Part shown: in pieces, positions 55,162 to 63,334 of the stretch
Position numbering within the stretch: position 1 is the first letter of the stretch
Layout of the letters: each line of letters opens with the position of its first letter
The notes under the pieces: model-generated
What the model was told of the DNA's origin: nothing
Database searches by the model: none
The model's input: the letters and a program-made list of their open reading frames with translations, nothing else
Assembly (NCBI RefSeq): GCF_030694085.1
Contig: NZ_JAUXZE010000046.1
Coordinates: forward strand, 1 to 64,000
Source: Tabrizicola sp.
Lineage (GTDB): Bacteria; Pseudomonadota; Alphaproteobacteria; Rhodobacterales; Rhodobacteraceae
DNA length: 64,000 nucleotides
Reading direction: 5' to 3'
Made by a program: the position numbers and the translations under genes

Positions 55162-56556
55162 ATGACCAGCCCCTTTGCCTTTGCCACCCCGTCCTCTGCG
55201 GCAAGACCGATGCATGTGCTGCGGCCCGATGAGCTGGCGGCCTTCCTGTCGGGGCCGGGCCAGCCCTGGGCCTTGTGGCTGACCACAACCGGGTTCGAGG
55301 CCGGCTTGGGCGATCTGCGGCTTTTGCCGGCAGCTGATGGCGGGGTGGCGGGGGCGGTGGCTGGCTATGGCACCGCCCAGGCCCGGCGGCGGCTGCGTTT
55401 CGGTCTGGCGAAGGCCATCGCGGGCCTGCCCGAGGGGGACTGGCGACTGGAAGGTCAGCTTGACCCGGCCGAACGGGTCGAGGCTGCGCTGGCCTGGCTG
55501 TTGTCGGGATACCGCTTTGACCGTTACCGCACGAAGAAGAAGCCCCCCACCCTGCCCCGGCTGATCTGCCCCGAGGATCTGGACGCTGCCCGCCTCATCG
55601 CGATGGCCGAGGGTGAGGCGCTGACCCGCGACCTGATCAACACTCCGGCCGAAGACATGGGGCCGGCGGAGCTGGAGGCGGCCTTCCTGGCTCTGGCGAC
55701 AGAATTCGGCGCGCAGGCGGATGTGATCCGGGGCGAAGATCTGCTGGGGCAAGACTTCCCGATGATCCATGCCGTTGGTCGTGCCAGTCCGCGCGCTCCG
55801 CGCCTGCTGGACCTGCGCTGGGGGGCCAAGGGCCCGAAACTGACTCTGGTCGGCAAGGGGGTCTGCTTTGACACCGGCGGGCTGAACCTGAAGCCTTCGT
55901 CGGGCATGAACCTGATGAAGAAGGACATGGGCGGCGCGGCGACGGTCATGGGCCTGGCGCGGATGATCATGACGCTGGGTTTGCCGGTGCAGCTGCGTGT
56001 GCTCGTTCCGGCAGTGGAGAATCTGGTTTCCGGCAACGCCCTGAAACCGAAGGACATCCTGACCAGCCGCAAGGGCCTTACGGTCGAGGTGAACGACACC
56101 GATGCAGAAGGGCGGCTGGTCCTGGCCGATGCGCTGGCCTATGCCTGCGAGGACGCCCCGGACGTGCTGGTCAGCATGGCGACCCTGACCGGCGCGGCGC
56201 GGGTGGCGGTGGGGCCGGACCTGGCACCCTATTACACGGACGACGAGGGGTTGGCCGGGGCGCTGGAGGCAGGCGCGAAGGCGGGCTTCGACCCGGTCTG
56301 GCGGCTGCCGTTCCATGACGCCTACGAGACAGTGATCGAGCCGGGGATCGCCGACCTCGACAATGCTCCGGGTTTCGGCTTTGCCGGGTCGATCACGGCG
56401 GCGCTGTTCCTGCGGCGCTTTGTGGACGGACCGCGCTATATGCATTTCGACATCTACGGCCACATGCCCGGCGACCAGCCCGCACGGCCGAAGGGCGGGG
56501 TCGGTCAGGGGGCGCGGGCGGTGCTTGGGGGATTGGGCGCCATGTTGGCGCTGTAG
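55162..56556 (+). CDS. Leucyl aminopeptidase (M17, PepA type)
   Basis: A 464-aa cytosolic peptidase removing N-terminal residues. M17 metal and catalytic residues are in place: Lys232 and Asp237 (GKGVCFDTGG), Asp255 (KKDMGGAA), Asp314 and Glu316 (NDTDAEGR), with the same spacing as E. coli PepA Lys270/Asp275/Asp293/Asp352/Glu354. Start is ATG 55162; the frame extends upstream to 55006 without homology. The 187-base gap before it shows nothing else. Confidence 0.92.
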   Translation: MTSPFAFATPSSAARPMHVLRPDELAAFLSGPGQPWALWLTTTGFEAGLGDLRLLPAADGGVAGAVAGYGTAQARRRLRFGLAKAIAGLPEGDWRLEGQLDPAERVEAALAWLLSGYRFDRYRTKKKPPTLPRLICPEDLDAARLIAMAEGEALTRDLINTPAEDMGPAELEAAFLALATEFGAQADVIRGEDLLGQDFPMIHAVGRASPRAPRLLDLRWGAKGPKLTLVGKGVCFDTGGLNLKPSSGMNLMKKDMGGAATVMGLARMIMTLGLPVQLRVLVPAVENLVSGNALKPKDILTSRKGLTVEVNDTDAEGRLVLADALAYACEDAPDVLVSMATLTGAARVAVGPDLAPYYTDDEGLAGALEAGAKAGFDPVWRLPFHDAYETVIEPGIADLDNAPGFGFAGSITAALFLRRFVDGPRYMHFDIYGHMPGDQPARPKGGVGQGARAVLGGLGAMLAL

Positions 56557-56603
56557 GGCCCGTTGCGACGGGCCAGGGTGGGGAACGAGTTGGAGAACAC
56601 GTG

Positions 56604-57419
56604 ATGGACAGACGGCTGACGCCCTATTCGGGACGGGTGGCACATGTCTCGCTGAGCGGGGTGGTGGAAGCCCCGCTGACCGAAGGATTGCAAGCGCAGG
56701 TCATCGTGCCCTTGGCAAACCTGCGGGCCAGCCCCGGCGGTGCGCGGGACCGGCAGCTTTTGCTGGGCGATGCGGTGACGGTGATCGACCGCGACAAGGG
56801 CCATGTCTTCCTGATCTCGGCAAAGGACGGCTATTGCGGCTGGACGGCGGAAAGCGACTTGGGTCAGGGACCAGCCCCGACGCATTGGGTCGCCGTGCCG
56901 GGGACGCATCTTTACACCGAGCCGCAGGTTCAGGCCCCCGAGAAGGCAGCCCTTAGCCTTGGCTCACGGCTGGCCATGATCGGGTCCTGGGGCGCCTGGG
57001 CCAATACGCCGCATGGTTACGTCCCGATCCGCCACCTGCGTCCCTTGGGCGAATGGGCCGATGACCCGGTGACGGTGGCGGAAGGCTTGCTGGGGACGCC
57101 GTACCTGTGGGGCGGCAATTCCCGCATGGGGGTGGATTGCTCGGGCCTGGTGCAGCTGGCAATGCAGGCCTGCGGCAAGGCCTGCCCGGGCGACAGCGAC
57201 ATGCAGATGGCGCTTGGCCGCAACCTGCCTTCCAACGAAGCGATGAAGCGCGGCGATCTGATCTTCTGGAAGGGCCATGTGGCGCTGGTGGTCGACAAGG
57301 ACCGGCTGATCCACGCGAACGGGCACACGATGTCGGTGGCCTATGAGGGAATCCGGGAGAGCGTCGCGCGCATCTCGGCCGGTGGCGGCGGGCTGGTGCT
57401 GGCACGCCAGAGGATGTGA
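56604..57419 (+). CDS. NlpC/P60 family peptidoglycan endopeptidase
   Basis: A 271-aa protein with two SH3-like N-terminal domains (~35-85 and ~95-145) and a C-terminal NlpC/P60 catalytic domain. The triad is Cys179 (GVDCSGL), His225 (GHVALVV) and His237 in IHANGH. It should cleave D-Glu-meso-DAP bonds. No signal peptide is seen, as in many alphaproteobacterial dipeptidyl-peptidase VI-like forms, which recycle murein peptides in the cytoplasm. The ATG 56604 has GGAG 8 bases upstream. It may be co-transcribed with the aminopeptidase before it. The repeat copy C begins 6 bases after the stop. Confidence 0.92.
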   Translation: MDRRLTPYSGRVAHVSLSGVVEAPLTEGLQAQVIVPLANLRASPGGARDRQLLLGDAVTVIDRDKGHVFLISAKDGYCGWTAESDLGQGPAPTHWVAVPGTHLYTEPQVQAPEKAALSLGSRLAMIGSWGAWANTPHGYVPIRHLRPLGEWADDPVTVAEGLLGTPYLWGGNSRMGVDCSGLVQLAMQACGKACPGDSDMQMALGRNLPSNEAMKRGDLIFWKGHVALVVDKDRLIHANGHTMSVAYEGIRESVARISAGGGGLVLARQRM

Positions 57420-57424
57420 CCCGA

Positions 57425-57503
57425 CCGCTCGTCGATGACTGCGTCACTCCTCGCTGCGATGGGTCGGCCCCCTGCGACGAGAAGACGAAGTCGCACGAGG
57501 AGC
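57425..57503. repeat. Alternating inverted-repeat element, copy C
   Basis: Unit 57425-57456 (minus strand CAGCGAGGAGTGACG...) and unit 57473-57503 (minus strand GCTCCTCGTGCGAC...) with a 16-base spacer. They are approximate reverse complements of each other and match X and Y of copy B, in opposite order. It fills the gap between two convergent genes, ending 5 bases before the DUF2794 stop, so it probably forms the 3' hairpin of both transcripts. Confidence 0.7.
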
Positions 57504-57508
57504 TTTCC

Positions 57509-57853
57509 TCAGACCGGGCCGATCAGCCGCTTTTCCAGCACCTTAAGGACCTGGTCCAGATCATGACCACGGCGCAGGACGTGGCCGTCCATGCCCACAA
57601 CGGCGTAAAGCCCCTGTTTGGCTCGCAGCTTGGGTCGCTTTTCAATCCGGTACAGAGGTGTTTCTGCGGTGCGGCGGAAAATCGCGAAGACCGCAAGGTC
57701 GCGCATCGCGGCAATGGCATAGTCGCGCCACTCCCCGGCGGCAACCATCCGGCCATAGACACGCAGGATCTGGCCCAGCTCCTTGCGGTCGAAACTGACC
57801 TGATCCGGGATCTGGCCGGACTGCGGAAACGGGATCGGCGCTTCGGCGTTCAT
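57509..57853 (-). CDS. DUF2794 family protein
   Basis: A 114-aa basic protein of a family found in alphaproteobacteria: VSFDRKELGQILRVYGRMVAAGEWRDYAIAAMRDLAVFAIFRR, then LYRIEKRPKLRAKQGLYAVV and GMDGHVLRRGHDL. No enzyme motif or signal peptide; function unknown. It shares the minus strand with the asparaginase gene 30 bases upstream and may be its operon partner. Confidence 0.9.
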   Translation of the reverse strand: MNAEAPIPFPQSGQIPDQVSFDRKELGQILRVYGRMVAAGEWRDYAIAAMRDLAVFAIFRRTAETPLYRIEKRPKLRAKQGLYAVVGMDGHVLRRGHDLDQVLKVLEKRLIGPV

Positions 57854-57883
57854 TGCGAAAGCTTACCCGCTTCCCCCTTCAAA

Positions 57884-58891
57884 TCAACCGGGAAAGCCGG
57901 AAGCCAGTCGGTAGACCCCCGTCTCCAGTCCGCGCCAGTTGCGTTGCACGCCCGCCATGCGCTTCACCGCCGCAGGATGGGCCGGGTCAAGGACACCGAT
58001 CCTCGCCAGCAGGGCCGCCACCGCCGCCTCGGAGCCGCGATAGCCGCCATCCAGCACTTTCAGCGCGATGCCAAGGCCCCTGTCCGGCACGATCGCGATA
58101 TAGACGGCCTCGGCGCCGCCCTTGATCGCAACGCGACCGTCCATCGCCCGCATCAGCTCGGTGCAGGCCTGCCCCTCGCCCGAGATCAGGTGCGGATGTG
58201 CTGCCATCGCCCGGGTCAGCCGGTGCATCGCATCCTCGCGCGCGCCGTGGCCTTCACGGGCCGTGGCGAATTTTGCCATGCCGCGGGCCAGAGCGCCGAC
58301 CGACATCGCGAAGTTCGGGGCCGAGCAGCCGTCGATGCCCCAACCCGCCGAAGTCTCCTCGGTGACCTCTTCGGTCGCGGCACGGATGGCCTTCTGCAAG
58401 GGGTGGTCGATCTCGATGTATTCCGGCCCGGCTTTCAGGTGCTGGGTCACCGTCAGAAAGCCCGAATGTTTGCCCGAGCAGTTGTTGTGCAACTGACAGG
58501 GCTTTTCGTCCGCGCGGATCAGACGGTTGCGCTCCTCGATGTCGCCGGGTTCATGGGCGCCGCAGCGCAGGTCCGCCTCCGACAGCCCGAGGTCCGAGAT
58601 CCAGCGTCCGGCCAGATCGACATGGACCTGCGCCCCCCGATGGCTGGCGCAGGACAGCGCCAGGTGTTCTTGGGAAAGCCCGCGTGCGTCAGCAGCCCCC
58701 GTCTCGATCAACGGCAGCGCCTGCAGCATCTTGGCCGACGACCGCGGGAAGATCACCGCCTCGGGGTTGCCCCAGGCGGCGACGATTCCCTTCGCATCGC
58801 AGATCACCGCATGTCCCAGATGCGTGCTTTCCAGAAGGCCACCGCGCCAGACCTCCAGCACCGGCACCGCACCATCGTTCACCTTTGCCAT
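57884..58891 (-). CDS. Asparaginase (AnsA/Rhizobium etli type)
   Basis: A 335-aa amidohydrolase of the rhizobial-type asparaginase family, unrelated to the E. coli type. Recognisable parts: FPRSSAKMLQALPLIETGAA with the SSxK catalytic residues, CASHRGAQVH, HNNCSGKHSGFL, and GIDGCSAPNFAMSVGALARGMA. No signal peptide. It hydrolyses asparagine to aspartate and ammonia and is regulated by substrate in Rhizobium. The start ATG 58891 is consistent with the family. Confidence 0.92.
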   Translation of the reverse strand: MAKVNDGAVPVLEVWRGGLLESTHLGHAVICDAKGIVAAWGNPEAVIFPRSSAKMLQALPLIETGAADARGLSQEHLALSCASHRGAQVHVDLAGRWISDLGLSEADLRCGAHEPGDIEERNRLIRADEKPCQLHNNCSGKHSGFLTVTQHLKAGPEYIEIDHPLQKAIRAATEEVTEETSAGWGIDGCSAPNFAMSVGALARGMAKFATAREGHGAREDAMHRLTRAMAAHPHLISGEGQACTELMRAMDGRVAIKGGAEAVYIAIVPDRGLGIALKVLDGGYRGSEAAVAALLARIGVLDPAHPAAVKRMAGVQRNWRGLETGVYRLASGFPG

Positions 58892-59059
58892 TCCCGGCCT
58901 CCGTCACATGTGCGCGAATTGTCGCCCACGGGGCTTTCGCGGCTAAGCGCTTTTGATTATGGCTGGAATATCGGGTAGAACGGCACCGCGCCAGTCAAAA
59001 GGGCCGCAGCGGCCCGGCGCATGGCAGGAAACGAAGACAGCTTGGAGGCTGCGTCAGAC

Positions 59060-59590
59060 ATGACTTCCTTTTTCGGTCGCACGCTTGCGGTTGCCGCGAT
59101 CACTCTTGCAGGGGCGGCGGCTCAGGCGCCTGTGATGGCCCAGGAATCCACCAATCGCGTCGCGACGATGACGGACTGGAACGTCTTCACCGAGGAAAGC
59201 CCCAAAGAGTGCTGGGGCGTCTCGAAGCCGAAGGAGACCGTGAACACCCGCGACGGCCAGCCTGTCAGCGTGCGGCGCGGCGATATCCTGCTGTTCGTCA
59301 CCTTCCGCCCCGGCAAGCCGGGCGAGATCAGCTTTACCGGCGGCTATCCCTTCGCGGGCGGCTCGACGGTCGAAGTGGTGGTGGATGGCCAACCCTACCA
59401 GCTGTTCACCGATGGCGAATGGGCCTGGCCGGGCAGCGCCGCGGATGACGCGAAGCTGCTGGCCGCCCTGAAGGCCGGGACGACGGCGACCTTGACTGCG
59501 CGTTCGGGCAAGGGGACCCAGACCAAGGACACCTTCAGCCTGCGCGGCTTCACCGCCGCGATGGAAGACGCCGGGAAGCGCTGCCAGTAA
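59060..59590 (+). CDS. IalB-like (invasion-associated locus B) secreted protein
   Basis: A 176-aa exported protein with a Sec signal peptide (MTSFFGRTLAVAAITLAG, cleavage near residue 28) and an IalB-type beta domain (TDWNVFTEESPKECWGVSKP, RRGDILLFVTFRPG, and Cys near the end in GKRCQ). Start ATG 59060 has GGAGG 11 bases upstream; the upstream ATG at 59021 would hide the signal. Alphaproteobacterial IalB proteins are envelope proteins of uncertain function. A terminator follows directly. Confidence 0.85.
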   Translation: MTSFFGRTLAVAAITLAGAAAQAPVMAQESTNRVATMTDWNVFTEESPKECWGVSKPKETVNTRDGQPVSVRRGDILLFVTFRPGKPGEISFTGGYPFAGGSTVEVVVDGQPYQLFTDGEWAWPGSAADDAKLLAALKAGTTATLTARSGKGTQTKDTFSLRGFTAAMEDAGKRCQ

Positions 59591-59610
59591 TCCGACTTCC
59601 AGGACCAGGG

Positions 59611-59639
59611 GCGCCCCCGTCGCGGGGCGCTTTTCTTTT
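59611..59639 (+). terminator. Terminator of the IalB-like gene
   Basis: GCGCCCC pairs with GGGGCGC over a short loop, followed by TTTTCTTTT. It separates the gene from rlmN. Confidence 0.88.
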
Positions 59640-59711
59640 GACAACGCCGCGCCTATATCCGCCCCAGCTTCAGATCGCCTGTGACAAGGCCCCGTGAAAG
59701 GATCTGCCCGA

Positions 59712-60887
59712 ATGACCGCCCCGATCACTCAGGACGTTCTGACCCTGCCACGCAAGTTGCCGGTGTCGGACAAGACCAACATCGTTGGCCTGACCCGCCC
59801 TGCCCTGCGCGAGGCATTGATCGCGGCCGGCACCCCGGAAAAGCAGGCCAAGATGCGGGTCGGTCAGGTCTGGCAATGGGTCTACCACTGGGGGGTCCGC
59901 GATTTCGCGCTGATGACCAACCTTGCCAAGGACTACCGCGCGCTTCTGGCCGACAACTTCACCATCGAGATCCCCGAGGTCGTCACCCGCCAGATTTCCG
60001 GGGACGGCACCCGCAAGTATCTGGTCCGCATCGCTGGCGGGCATGAGGTCGAGGTGGTCTACATCCCGGAAACCGACCGGGGGACGCTGTGCATCTCGTC
60101 CCAGGTCGGCTGCACCCTGACCTGTTCGTTCTGCCACACCGGCACGCAGAAGCTGGTCCGCAACCTGACGGCGGCGGAAATCGTCGGCCAGGTGATGATG
60201 GCCCGCGACGACCTGGACGAATGGCCGGTGCCGGGGGCGCCGAAGGAAGAGGTGCGGCTGATCTCGAACATCGTGCTGATGGGGATGGGCGAGCCGCTTT
60301 ACAACTTCGAGAACGTCCGCGACGCGATGCAGATCGTGATGGACGGCGAGGGCATCGCCCTTGGCCGCCGCCGGATCACTCTGTCCACCAGCGGCGTCGT
60401 GCCGGAGATTGCCCGGACGGCGACGGAAATCGGCTGCCTGCTGGCCGTCAGCTTCCACGCCACCACGGACGAAGTGCGCGACCAGCTGGTCCCGATCAAC
60501 AAGCGCTGGAACATCGCCACGCTTCTGGAGGCGCTGAAGGCCTATCCCGGCCTGTCGAACTCTGAGCGGATTACCTTTGAATACGTCATGCTGGACGGGG
60601 TGAACGACACGAAGGAAGACGCCTATCGGCTGGTGCAGCTGCTGGAAGGCATCCCGGCGAAGGTCAACCTGATCCCGTTCAACGAATGGCCCGGTGCGCC
60701 GTACAAGCGGTCGTCCGGGAACCGGATCCATGCCTTTGCCGATATCATCTACAAGGCTGGTTACGCCTCGCCGATCCGCACGCCGCGGGGCGAGGACATC
60801 ATGGCCGCATGCGGGCAGTTGAAATCCGCGACCGAACGGGCGCGGAAGTCGAAGGCGCAGATCGAGGCCGAAGCCGGGTTGGCCTGA
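59712..60887 (+). CDS. rlmN: 23S rRNA (adenine2503-C2)-methyltransferase
   Basis: A 391-aa radical-SAM methyltransferase acting on 23S rRNA (and some tRNAs). The cluster motif is CTLTCSFC (Cys134, Cys138, Cys141), and the second catalytic cysteine is Cys367 in [16 protein letters not shown] and [11 protein letters not shown] are family motifs. ATG 59712 follows AAGGA; the GTG frame 18 bases earlier is not needed. It has its own promoter after the terminator. Confidence 0.96.
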   Translation: MTAPITQDVLTLPRKLPVSDKTNIVGLTRPALREALIAAGTPEKQAKMRVGQVWQWVYHWGVRDFALMTNLAKDYRALLADNFTIEIPEVVTRQISGDGTRKYLVRIAGGHEVEVVYIPETDRGTLCISSQVGCTLTCSFCHTGTQKLVRNLTAAEIVGQVMMARDDLDEWPVPGAPKEEVRLISNIVLMGMGEPLYNFENVRDAMQIVMDGEGIALGRRRITLSTSGVVPEIARTATEIGCLLAVSFHATTDEVRDQLVPINKRWNIATLLEALKAYPGLSNSERITFEYVMLDGVNDTKEDAYRLVQLLEGIPAKVNLIPFNEWPGAPYKRSSGNRIHAFADIIYKAGYASPIRTPRGEDIMAACGQLKSATERARKSKAQIEAEAGLA

Positions 60888-60948
60888 CCCCCTTGCGGGG
60901 CGGTCGTATTTGCGTTGAGGTCTGCCGCCCAGACAAAGGAGCCGCCCG

Positions 60949-61347
60949 ATGGCCAAGGCCGCCGCCAAGAAACCCCCCGTGAAGAAGCCCGCCGCCAGTC
61001 CCAAGCCGAAAAGTCCCGCCGAATGGGCGCATGACCGCCTGGTGATGTACATCCGCGACTTCGAAAGCGGGCTTGATGCCGAGCAGGAAATCGCGATGGG
61101 CTTCGCCTCGGACGAGACGGGCGTGCTGCGGATCGAGGGCCTGGGTTTCTTCGAGCCGGACATCATCACCTTCTACGGTCGCGATGATGACGGCGCGAAG
61201 ACCCAGCTGATCCAGCATGTCAGCCAGCTTTCCGTCACCCTGCGCGCCATTCCAAAACAGGCGGACACCGACCCGCCGCGCCGGATCGGCTTTCACCTGA
61301 CTCCGGGCTGGATCGGCGGCGATTCTGGCGACGGATCGGCGGGTTAA
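60949..61347 (+). CDS. Conserved hypothetical protein (DUF6173-like)
   Basis: A 132-aa protein with a Lys/Ala/Pro-rich N-terminus (1-22) and a conserved-looking body: AEWAHDRLVMYIRDFESGLDAEQEIAMGFA, then LRIEGLGFFEPDIITFYG and LIQHVSQLSVTLRAIP. Small proteins with this pattern occur in Rhodobacterales. No motif or partner gives a role. Ribosome site AAAGGAG. Confidence 0.72.
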   Translation: MAKAAAKKPPVKKPAASPKPKSPAEWAHDRLVMYIRDFESGLDAEQEIAMGFASDETGVLRIEGLGFFEPDIITFYGRDDDGAKTQLIQHVSQLSVTLRAIPKQADTDPPRRIGFHLTPGWIGGDSGDGSAG

Positions 61348-61420
61348 GACACCGCGACCCCGTGACAGGCCCCGGTGAATCGGCTATGGGCTTTTGCAAA
61401 GAGATAACTGGGGAACCAAG

Positions 61421-61570
61421 ATGGCCGACCACAAGACTTCCGAACACGCCCACGGCTCGATGGACATCCGCGCGCAGGAAAAGACCTTTGCGGGATTCAT
61501 CCGGGTGACGGTTTGGGCAAGTGTAGCCATCGTCGTGATCCTGGTCTTCATGGGTCTGGTGAACGCCTGA
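61421..61570 (+). CDS. aa3-type cytochrome c oxidase subunit IV
   Basis: A 49-aa single-pass protein: polar N-terminus (MADHKTSEHAHGSMDIRAQE, then KTFAGF) and one transmembrane segment (VTVWASVAIVVILVFMGLV) near the C-terminus. It matches the small subunit IV of aa3 oxidase in alphaproteobacteria such as Paracoccus and Rhodobacter. It sits alone, far from the main oxidase genes, as is common in this group. The start ATG has GGGGAA upstream. The lipoprotein gene starts 18 bases after its stop. Confidence 0.86.
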   Translation: MADHKTSEHAHGSMDIRAQEKTFAGFIRVTVWASVAIVVILVFMGLVNA

Positions 61571-61587
61571 TCGCGGGACCCGGCCGG

Positions 61588-62196
61588 ATGCGCCTTCTTT
61601 TCTGCCTGATCGCCCTCTTGGGCCTTGCCGCCTGCGGCGCCGAGCCGAAATGGGCTCCGCAGGAACACGTGGATGCCGTCCGCTTCGTCGAGGGGCCGCC
61701 GAACTACATCACGCTTTACACCGTGGTGAACAAGCGGACGGGATCGGGCGCTCATTCGGCGATCCTGGTCAATGGCTCGGAACGACTGATATTCGACCCG
61801 GCCGGGACCTGGTATCACCCGAAGCTGCCGGAACGGAATGACGTCCATTTCGGCATGAACGACAAGGCGCTGGCCTTCTACATCGACTACCACACCCGCG
61901 TCACCTACGACACGATAGAGCAGACGATCTATGTCTCGCCCGAGGTGGCCGAGCAGGTGCTGGCCCGGGCCAGGGCCTACGGCGCGGTGCCCAAAGCGAT
62001 GTGCACCCAGGCGACCTCATCGATCCTGCGCGGGGTCTCGGGGTTCGAAGGCCTGCCACAGACCTTCTATCCCAAGAAGCTGTCGGCCGCCTTTGGCAAG
62101 CTGCCGGGTGTCACGACCCGCGTCATCACCGACGATGACGACGACGACAACCACGGCGTCCTTCTGGTCCAGCACGACGGCACGCCGCTGCCGTGA
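61588..62196 (+). CDS. Conserved lipoprotein of unknown function
   Basis: A 202-aa lipoprotein: MRLLFCLIALLGLAAC gives a signal peptide with lipobox LAAC (Cys16). The body (GPPNYITLYTVVNKRTGSGAHSAILVNGSERLIFDPAGTWYH) looks like a conserved envelope protein found in Rhodobacterales. A C-terminal Asp run (DDDDDDN) precedes HGVLLVQHDG. No catalytic motif recognised. Confidence 0.78.
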   Translation: MRLLFCLIALLGLAACGAEPKWAPQEHVDAVRFVEGPPNYITLYTVVNKRTGSGAHSAILVNGSERLIFDPAGTWYHPKLPERNDVHFGMNDKALAFYIDYHTRVTYDTIEQTIYVSPEVAEQVLARARAYGAVPKAMCTQATSSILRGVSGFEGLPQTFYPKKLSAAFGKLPGVTTRVITDDDDDDNHGVLLVQHDGTPLP

Positions 62197-62258
62197 GCGT
62201 CCCTTGAACCGGGCGCGCGATGCGTTAGGCTTGGCCTTCGACGCGAAAGGCATGTGAT

Positions 62259-62846
62259 TTGCGCATTTTCGGGGTGATCCTGGCAGGCGGTGAAGGCCGG
62301 CGAATGGGCGCGGACAAGGCTTTTGTCCAGCTGGCCGGTCGCCCGTTGATCGGTCACGTTCTTGACCGGCTGGAGCCGCAGGTGGACCGCGTGCTGATCT
62401 CGGCCAACGGCGATCCGGCGCGATTTGCCGGGTTCGGCTGCCACGTTGTCGCTGATGTGGCGCCACAGGGGCCGCTGTCGGGCGTGTTGGCTGCACTGAC
62501 TGTGGCGGCGGCGCAGGGGGCGACGCACCTGGTCTCTGCCCCGGTCGACACGCCGTTTCTGCCGGGCGATCTTGTCCCGCAGCTTCTTCTTGCCGCAGAA
62601 ACCTCACCCAACGGCTTGGCGCTTGCTGCCGACGCAACCAGCCCCCACCCGGCCACTGCGATCTGGCCGGTGGGACTGGCCCCTGCCCTTGCAGCCTTTC
62701 TGGCAGAGGGCCACGCCAAGGTCACCCGCTTTACAGAGGCTCACCATGCAGCCCACGCCGTATTTCCCGACCCCCGCGCCTTCCTGAACCTGAACACGCC
62801 CGAAGACCTGGTTCAGGCCGAGGTCCTTCTGAAGGGTGCGGCATGA
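62259..62846 (+). CDS. mobA: Molybdenum cofactor guanylyltransferase
   Basis: A 195-aa nucleotidyltransferase that adds GMP to molybdopterin. GTP motif LAGGEGRRMGADKA (8-21), then ADVAPQGPLSGVLAAL and the substrate loop SAPVDTPFLP. The start is TTG 62259 with AAGG 8 bases upstream; the nearby ATG (62252) is closed by a stop. It overlaps mobB by 4 bases. MobA makes MGD cofactor for DMSO-reductase-type enzymes; the form II CoxL upstream would instead need the cytidine form made by a MocA-type enzyme. Confidence 0.92.
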   Translation: MRIFGVILAGGEGRRMGADKAFVQLAGRPLIGHVLDRLEPQVDRVLISANGDPARFAGFGCHVVADVAPQGPLSGVLAALTVAAAQGATHLVSAPVDTPFLPGDLVPQLLLAAETSPNGLALAADATSPHPATAIWPVGLAPALAAFLAEGHAKVTRFTEAHHAAHAVFPDPRAFLNLNTPEDLVQAEVLLKGAA

Positions 62847-63334
62847 AGGTCTACGGCGTGATCGGCTGGAAGAACTCGGGCAAGACCAGCCTGATGGAGC
62901 GCCTGGTGGCCGAGATCACCGGGCGGGGGGTCTCTGTCTCTACCGTCAAGCACGTGCATCATACGGTGGACCTGGACCAGCCAGGCAAGGACACCTTCCG
63001 CCACCGGCAGGCCGGCGCGCGCGAGGTGGTGCTGGCCTCGGCCGACCGGCTGGCGATCCTGGTGGAACACCGGGGGCCGGAACCGGAGCTTCCGGCGGTG
63101 CTGGCCCGTCTGGCCCCGGTCGACCTGGTGCTGGTCGAGGGCTACAAGCGCGACGCCCATCCGAAGGTCGAGGTCTGGCGGGCCGAGACAGGTCAACCGC
63201 TGATCCAGCCCGGCGATGCGTTGGTGCGGGCGGTGGCCACGGACGCTGCGCTGAGCCTGCCGGTCCCGGTGCTGGACCTGAACGACACGAAGGCCGTCGC
63301 CGATTTCATCCTGCGCGAGGTCGGGCTTGTTTGA
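62843..63334 (+). CDS. mobB: Molybdopterin-guanine dinucleotide biosynthesis adaptor MobB
   Basis: A 163-aa P-loop GTPase (VIGWKNSGKTSLMERLV; Walker A GWKNSGKT) with the MobB motifs DTFRHRQAGAREVV and LVLVEGYKRDAHPKVEVWR. It interacts with MobA in MGD synthesis. ATGA overlap with mobA; its last bases also overlap the next gene, so mobA-mobB-next are one unit. Confidence 0.92.
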   Translation: MKVYGVIGWKNSGKTSLMERLVAEITGRGVSVSTVKHVHHTVDLDQPGKDTFRHRQAGAREVVLASADRLAILVEHRGPEPELPAVLARLAPVDLVLVEGYKRDAHPKVEVWRAETGQPLIQPGDALVRAVATDAALSLPVPVLDLNDTKAVADFILREVGLV

